8,646 bases of DNA from an uncultured Bacilli bacterium (lineage in GTDB: Bacteria > Bacillota_I > Bacilli_A > RF39 > UBA660). The notes under the pieces were generated by a model. It did no database searches, was not told the DNA's origin, and saw nothing but the letters and a program-made list of their open reading frames with translations. Of the stretch, positions 6,443-8,646 are shown in pieces; the stretch's first letter is position 1; every line of letters begins with the position of its first letter. The translations under genes were made by a program, and so were the position numbers. The DNA lies in the NCBI GenBank assembly GCA_947624845.1, contig CANQMB010000045.1, positions 1 through 8,646 on the forward strand, given 5' to 3'.

Positions 6443-7444
6443 TTATTTTTCAATATTTTGTTTCATAAAATCTAACATAGAAACAACCCGATCATATTCC
6501 ATTCTCTTAGGACCGATAATAGCAATGGTTCCTTCTTCTGTTGCTGTTTTAAATTTTGTTTTAATCACCGTGACATCTTCATCAATGTTATTATCTTTTC
6601 CAATGAGAATTGTAATATTATTTTCATCGTCTTCGCGAATTTCTTTTAAAACATTTTCATCTTCTAATTTCGTAATCACTTGTCTAATTTTATCGATATT
6701 ACTGCTGAACTCTGGTTGATTTAAAAATTTGCTTTTTCCGACAACGTTCGTTTTATTTGGATTTGTAAAATCAGAAAAGACATGATAGAAAGCATTATAA
6801 ATTTGTTCATGTTGTGAAACATACTTTCCAATAATTGGTTTAATTTCAAATTCTAATTTTTTGTTGATTTCATCAATTGGAGTTCCAACAATTAAATTAT
6901 TAATTAAACCAACGGTCTTTTTTACTTCTTCCAAACTGACATCAGAAAGCACCATATTCTTATGTTCTACATGACCTTTATCGGTAATCACAATGACGAT
7001 CATACTATTTTCATTGAGTGGAACGACATCGATTTGTTTTAGCAAATTTTCATGAGAAGTCGTGCCTAAGACAACGGTCGCATAATTGGTAATGTCAGAA
7101 ATCACTTCTAGACTTTTTTGAATACAATCCGATAGTTGTAGTTGTTGATTTTGAAAGATCAACTGTAAATTTAACATATCTTCCGCATTCATTTTTTTTA
7201 AGACCATCAAATGATCTACGTAAAACCGATATCCTTGCTCACTAGGCACACGACCACTAGAAGTATGTGTTTTTTCAAGCAGTCCTAACTCTTCCAAATT
7301 AGCCATTTCACTACGAATCGTAGCAGATGAACATTTTAGACGCTTGCAAAGTAATTTGGAACTAACTGGTTTTACAGATTGAATATATTCTTCTACGATG
7401 AGTTTTAATATTTTCGCTTGTCTTTCAGTTAGCATATTTTCCAT
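6443..7444 (-). CDS. hrcA: Heat-inducible transcription repressor HrcA
   Basis: Repressor that binds CIRCE operators and shuts off chaperone genes; the GroE chaperonin usually keeps it active, so stress relieves repression. The 333-residue protein has the N-terminal winged helix-turn-helix (about 1-75) with MLTERQAKILKLIV, PVSSKLL and the recognition segment SSATIRSEMANLEELGLL, then TSSGRVPSEQGYRFYVDHL, all typical of HrcA, followed by the GAF-like and dimerisation domains. The frame is open up to 7516, but that ATG lies in the -35 box, so it cannot be the start. The ATG at 7444 follows AGGAGG (7452-7457) at seven bases and was chosen; the next ATG, at 7435, is too far away. It is first in its operon and controlled by its own product through the CIRCE element in its leader. 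The hemW gene often found upstream is absent. Confidence 0.96.
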   Translation of the reverse strand: MENMLTERQAKILKLIVEEYIQSVKPVSSKLLCKRLKCSSATIRSEMANLEELGLLEKTHTSSGRVPSEQGYRFYVDHLMVLKKMNAEDMLNLQLIFQNQQLQLSDCIQKSLEVISDITNYATVVLGTTSHENLLKQIDVVPLNENSMIVIVITDKGHVEHKNMVLSDVSLEEVKKTVGLINNLIVGTPIDEINKKLEFEIKPIIGKYVSQHEQIYNAFYHVFSDFTNPNKTNVVGKSKFLNQPEFSSNIDKIRQVITKLEDENVLKEIREDDENNITILIGKDNNIDEDVTVIKTKFKTATEEGTIAIIGPKRMEYDRVVSMLDFMKQNIEK

Positions 7445-7451
7445 CAAACGA

Positions 7452-7457
7452 CCTCCT
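7452..7457 (-). promoter_or_regulatory. Ribosome binding site of hrcA, overlapping CIRCE
   Basis: A perfect AGGAGG on the minus strand, seven bases before the ATG at 7444. It fixes the hrcA start and shares two bases (7456-7457) with the proximal CIRCE arm, so pairing of the two CIRCE arms in the mRNA could also affect ribosome access. Confidence 0.85.
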
Positions 7458-7482
7458 AGCACTTTTAATTTATGAGTGCTAA
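7456..7482. promoter_or_regulatory. CIRCE operator (HrcA binding site)
   Basis: Read on the minus strand: TTAGCACTC (7474-7482), nine-base spacer (7465-7473), AAGTGCTAG (7456-7464). The consensus is TTAGCACTC-N9-GAGTGCTAA, so the distal arm is perfect and the proximal arm differs only in its first and last base. It sits at the predicted transcription start (about 7480) and reaches the hrcA ribosome binding site, the normal place for HrcA control. Confidence 0.95.
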
Positions 7483-7486
7483 ACGT

Positions 7487-7516
7487 ATTATATGACAACT
7501 TTTTAGCACTTGTCAA
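7487..7516 (-). promoter_or_regulatory. Promoter of the hrcA-grpE-dnaK-dnaJ operon
   Basis: Minus strand: perfect TTGACA (7511-7516) and perfect TATAAT (7487-7492) 18 bp apart. A sigma-A type promoter that is strong when not repressed, consistent with CIRCE-type negative control. Transcription would begin near 7480, inside the operator, giving a leader of about 36 bases. Confidence 0.9.
7503..7511. promoter_or_regulatory. Extra CIRCE half-site in the hrcA promoter
   Basis: TTAGCACTT on the plus strand (AAGTGCTAA on the minus strand) matches a CIRCE arm in eight of nine bases. It starts on the last base of the -35 box and lies in the promoter spacer. Its centre is 29 bases from the centre of the perfect CIRCE arm, so it is not a normal 9-9-9 partner. 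Binding by HrcA here is inference. Confidence 0.55.
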
Positions 7517-7537
7517 CTTCTTTTGCTAATTTTTTTC

Positions 7538-7565
7538 AAAAAAAAAGAACTAGACATCTAGTACT
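7538..7565 (-). terminator. Terminator after the 60-aa gene, before the hrcA promoter
   Basis: Minus strand: six base pairs (7557-7562 with 7549-7554), extended by two more pairs past a one-base mismatch, followed by nine T (7538-7546). It overlaps the first base of the TGA stop codon of the gene it ends. It separates the ylbF-like/rsmD unit from the heat-shock operon. The loop is only about two to four bases. Confidence 0.75.
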
Positions 7566-7747
7566 CATTTACAACTGGCATCGGTATAACGAACACATTT
7601 GTTTAATTCCTCTTCAATTTGGCCTACTAAATCGACATTACTTTTTCTTGTAAAGGCCATCGTTCCAATTAATAAAGTCATAATGAGCATCGCCATAATC
7701 AAAATTCCATAAAGAATCGTAGAAATTGCAAAACCCCGTTCATTCAT
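7565..7747 (-). CDS. Small single-pass membrane protein with prepilin-like N-terminus
   Basis: A 60-residue protein of unknown function. It starts MNERGFAISTILYG: a short charged leader ending in Gly5, Phe6 next, then a hydrophobic segment of about 23 residues (6-28), the layout of type IV prepilins and pseudopilins cut between Gly and Phe by a prepilin peptidase. The Glu usually at mature position 5 is Thr here, so the match is incomplete. After the membrane segment come FTRKSN (basic), a short helix VGQIEEELN, and two cysteines, C52 and C59, near the end that could form a disulfide loop. The gene is probably real: AGGTG lies five bases before the ATG, it starts 22 bases after rsmD, and its own terminator follows directly. 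It could instead be a plain small membrane protein with a start-stop anchor. No pilus assembly gene is in the window. Confidence 0.7.
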   Translation of the reverse strand: MNERGFAISTILYGILIMAMLIMTLLIGTMAFTRKSNVDLVGQIEEELNKCVRYTDASCK

Positions 7748-7769
7748 ACTATCACCTATTGTTACTATA

Positions 7770-8315
7770 TCATATTTTTTCTAAAATTACTATATATTTA
7801 TCTCCGTACTTTTTTTCTTTCCAGACATTCCAATTTTTTATTGGTACTTTTTCTAGTTGATCAGTCTCACAGATAATTTTTCCTTTTGAATTTAAAAGAT
7901 GAAATTGATCAATGTACTGTAATGATTCTTTAATATACGGAGTTTGATATGGAGGATCTAAAAAAATAATATCAAAAGTTTGCTTTTGTTCATGCAAAAT
8001 TTGTAAACATTTTTTAAAATCTAAATTTAAAAAGTGAATGTCTTCTTCTAAAGAGAACTTCTCTATATTCTTCCGAATGATCTGACCTGCTTTTTTATCA
8101 CGATCGTTGCAATAAGCAAAACGAGCGCCTTGAGATAACGCTTCAATAGCCAAATTGCCACTTCCTGAAAATAAATCTAAAAGCGTAGAGTCCTGAATAT
8201 CCTCTTGAATCATGGCAAATAAAGATTCTTTCACCCGATCCATCGTCGGCCTCGTTTTAGAATTGGGAAGTCCTAAAATCGTTTGTCCTTTCCATTTTCC
8301 ACTAATTACTTTCAT
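7770..8315 (-). CDS. rsmD: 16S rRNA (guanine(966)-N(2))-methyltransferase RsmD
   Basis: S-adenosylmethionine-dependent enzyme that methylates N2 of G966 in 16S rRNA during assembly of the small ribosomal subunit. At 181 residues it has the normal size of the YhhF/RsmD family. Landmarks are the N-terminal VISGKWKGQ, the family motif TRPTMDRVKESLF (21-33), the SAM-binding loop LLDLFSGSGNLAIEAL (45-60) and the catalytic DPPY at 120-123. The ATG at 8315 follows GGGAGG at six bases and overlaps the end of the upstream YlbF-like gene by 14 bases, so translation is probably coupled. In Bacillus the homologue (ylbH) is also near ylbF and is followed by coaD; here coaD is missing and a small membrane-protein gene follows. 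Confidence 0.95.
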   Translation of the reverse strand: MKVISGKWKGQTILGLPNSKTRPTMDRVKESLFAMIQEDIQDSTLLDLFSGSGNLAIEALSQGARFAYCNDRDKKAGQIIRKNIEKFSLEEDIHFLNLDFKKCLQILHEQKQTFDIIFLDPPYQTPYIKESLQYIDQFHLLNSKGKIICETDQLEKVPIKNWNVWKEKKYGDKYIVILEKI

Positions 8316-8565
8316 GAAAATCCTCCCGAAATTTTTCTTTTAAGTATTGATTGATTTCTAAAATTAAAAAATTACATTGATTTTCTAAGTGACGGTATTC
8401 TTGTATCATCGAATTTTCTTGAACTTGTTTCTCTTTCATTTGAATTTGTCTCAACAAAACGGGATCTTTTAAAATTTCCCTTTGAATTTTTTCAATCTCT
8501 TGAATCCATGGCTGTGCATCTAAAGTTTGTTTTAAATTTTCTATTTTTTCATAAAGTTCTTCCAT
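8302..8565 (-). CDS. YlbF/YmcA-like small coiled-coil protein
   Basis: An 87-residue, all-helical, charged protein resembling the YlbF/YmcA (Com_YlbF) family, whose Bacillus members form a complex with YaaT that influences RNase Y and competence/biofilm development. The evidence is the pattern of a first helix (EELYEKIENLKQTL), a middle segment with the family-like DPVLLRQI after a short turn, and further amphipathic helices, plus its place directly upstream of rsmD as in ylbF-ylbG-ylbH. It lacks the Cys-rich tail of B. subtilis YlbF (only one Cys). The start is uncertain: the ATG at 8565 has no good ribosome binding site; a TTG at 8583 would add six residues and has none either. It overlaps rsmD by 14 bases. 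Another short coiled-coil family cannot be excluded. Confidence 0.6.
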   Translation of the reverse strand: MEELYEKIENLKQTLDAQPWIQEIEKIQREILKDPVLLRQIQMKEKQVQENSMIQEYRHLENQCNFLILEINQYLKEKFREDFHESN

Positions 8566-8646
8566 AAACTCACGTATAATCAATCTTATAGAAATATTAA
8601 TTAATTTCTTATTGATTGATCCCTTTCTATTTATATTTTTTTATTA

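Noticed and set aside
6351..6719. Plus-strand open frame spanning the hrcA-grpE junction
   Set aside because: Antisense shadow of Glu/Lys codons in grpE and hrcA, with no promoter or ribosome binding site.
7445..7516. Longer hrcA start at 7516 (24 extra N-terminal codons)
   Set aside because: The upstream ATG lies in the -35 box and the added codons cover the whole promoter and CIRCE operator; a perfect AGGAGG precedes the ATG at 7444.
8579..8618. Inverted repeat AATCAAT ... ATTGATT upstream of the YlbF-like gene
   Set aside because: Only 7 bp of AT-rich stem with a 26-base loop, expected by chance in this composition; there is no T-tract and no known site.
1..8646. CRISPR arrays, insertion sequences, tRNA or rRNA genes, or use of TGA as Trp
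   Set aside because: No repeat-spacer pattern, transposase, terminal repeats or cloverleaf sequence was seen; TGA acts as a stop for two genes and conserved Trp positions use TGG.

Overview
The window is AT-rich, low-GC chromosomal DNA from a Firmicutes-type bacterium (Bacillota; perhaps an Erysipelotrichia, RF39 or Acholeplasma-like Bacilli lineage, though the genus cannot be fixed from this sequence). The grounds are a CIRCE-controlled hrcA-grpE-dnaK-dnaJ operon, an RNase HIII, a DnaK without the Gram-negative insert, strong AGGAGG-type ribosome binding sites and sigma-A type promoters. TGA serves as a stop (rsmD and the 60-aa gene) and the recognisable Trp positions are TGG, so the code is the standard bacterial one, not the Mycoplasma code.

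Left part (1-1910): a partial thioredoxin gene at the left edge and a CvpA-family membrane protein gene are read leftwards as a tight pair. Divergent from them, with a short promoter region between, lies rnhC (RNase HIII). This looks like a shrunken version of the rnhC / zapA-cvpA-polX-mutS2-(...)-trxA region of Bacillus and Staphylococcus. The rnhC gene ends in a 12-bp hairpin that also terminates thyA, which converges on it.

Middle part (1907-7516): thyA (thymidylate synthase) has its own strong promoter placed directly behind the terminator of the heat-shock operon. The operon is read leftwards: hrcA (repressor), grpE (nucleotide exchange factor), dnaK (Hsp70), dnaJ (Hsp40). One consensus promoter with a CIRCE operator at the transcription start drives it, and a third CIRCE half-site lies just beside the -35 box. 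A 10-bp inverted repeat lies between dnaK and dnaJ. HrcA should repress the operon until heat or unfolded protein occupies the chaperones; DnaJ delivers clients and triggers DnaK ATP hydrolysis, and GrpE resets DnaK.

Right part (7538-8646): a small leftward unit of a YlbF-like coiled-coil gene, rsmD (16S rRNA G966 methyltransferase) and a 60-aa single-pass membrane protein with a prepilin-like N-terminus, closed by a terminator just ahead of the hrcA promoter. YlbF-like next to rsmD recalls the ylbF-ylbG-ylbH(rsmD)-coaD cluster of Bacillus.

The content is mostly conserved housekeeping genes. No clear new multigene system is visible. The points most worth a second look are the 60-aa prepilin-like protein, the three-half-site HrcA operator, the dnaK-dnaJ hairpin, and two family-atypical residues (ThyA Gln219, GrpE Glu140).
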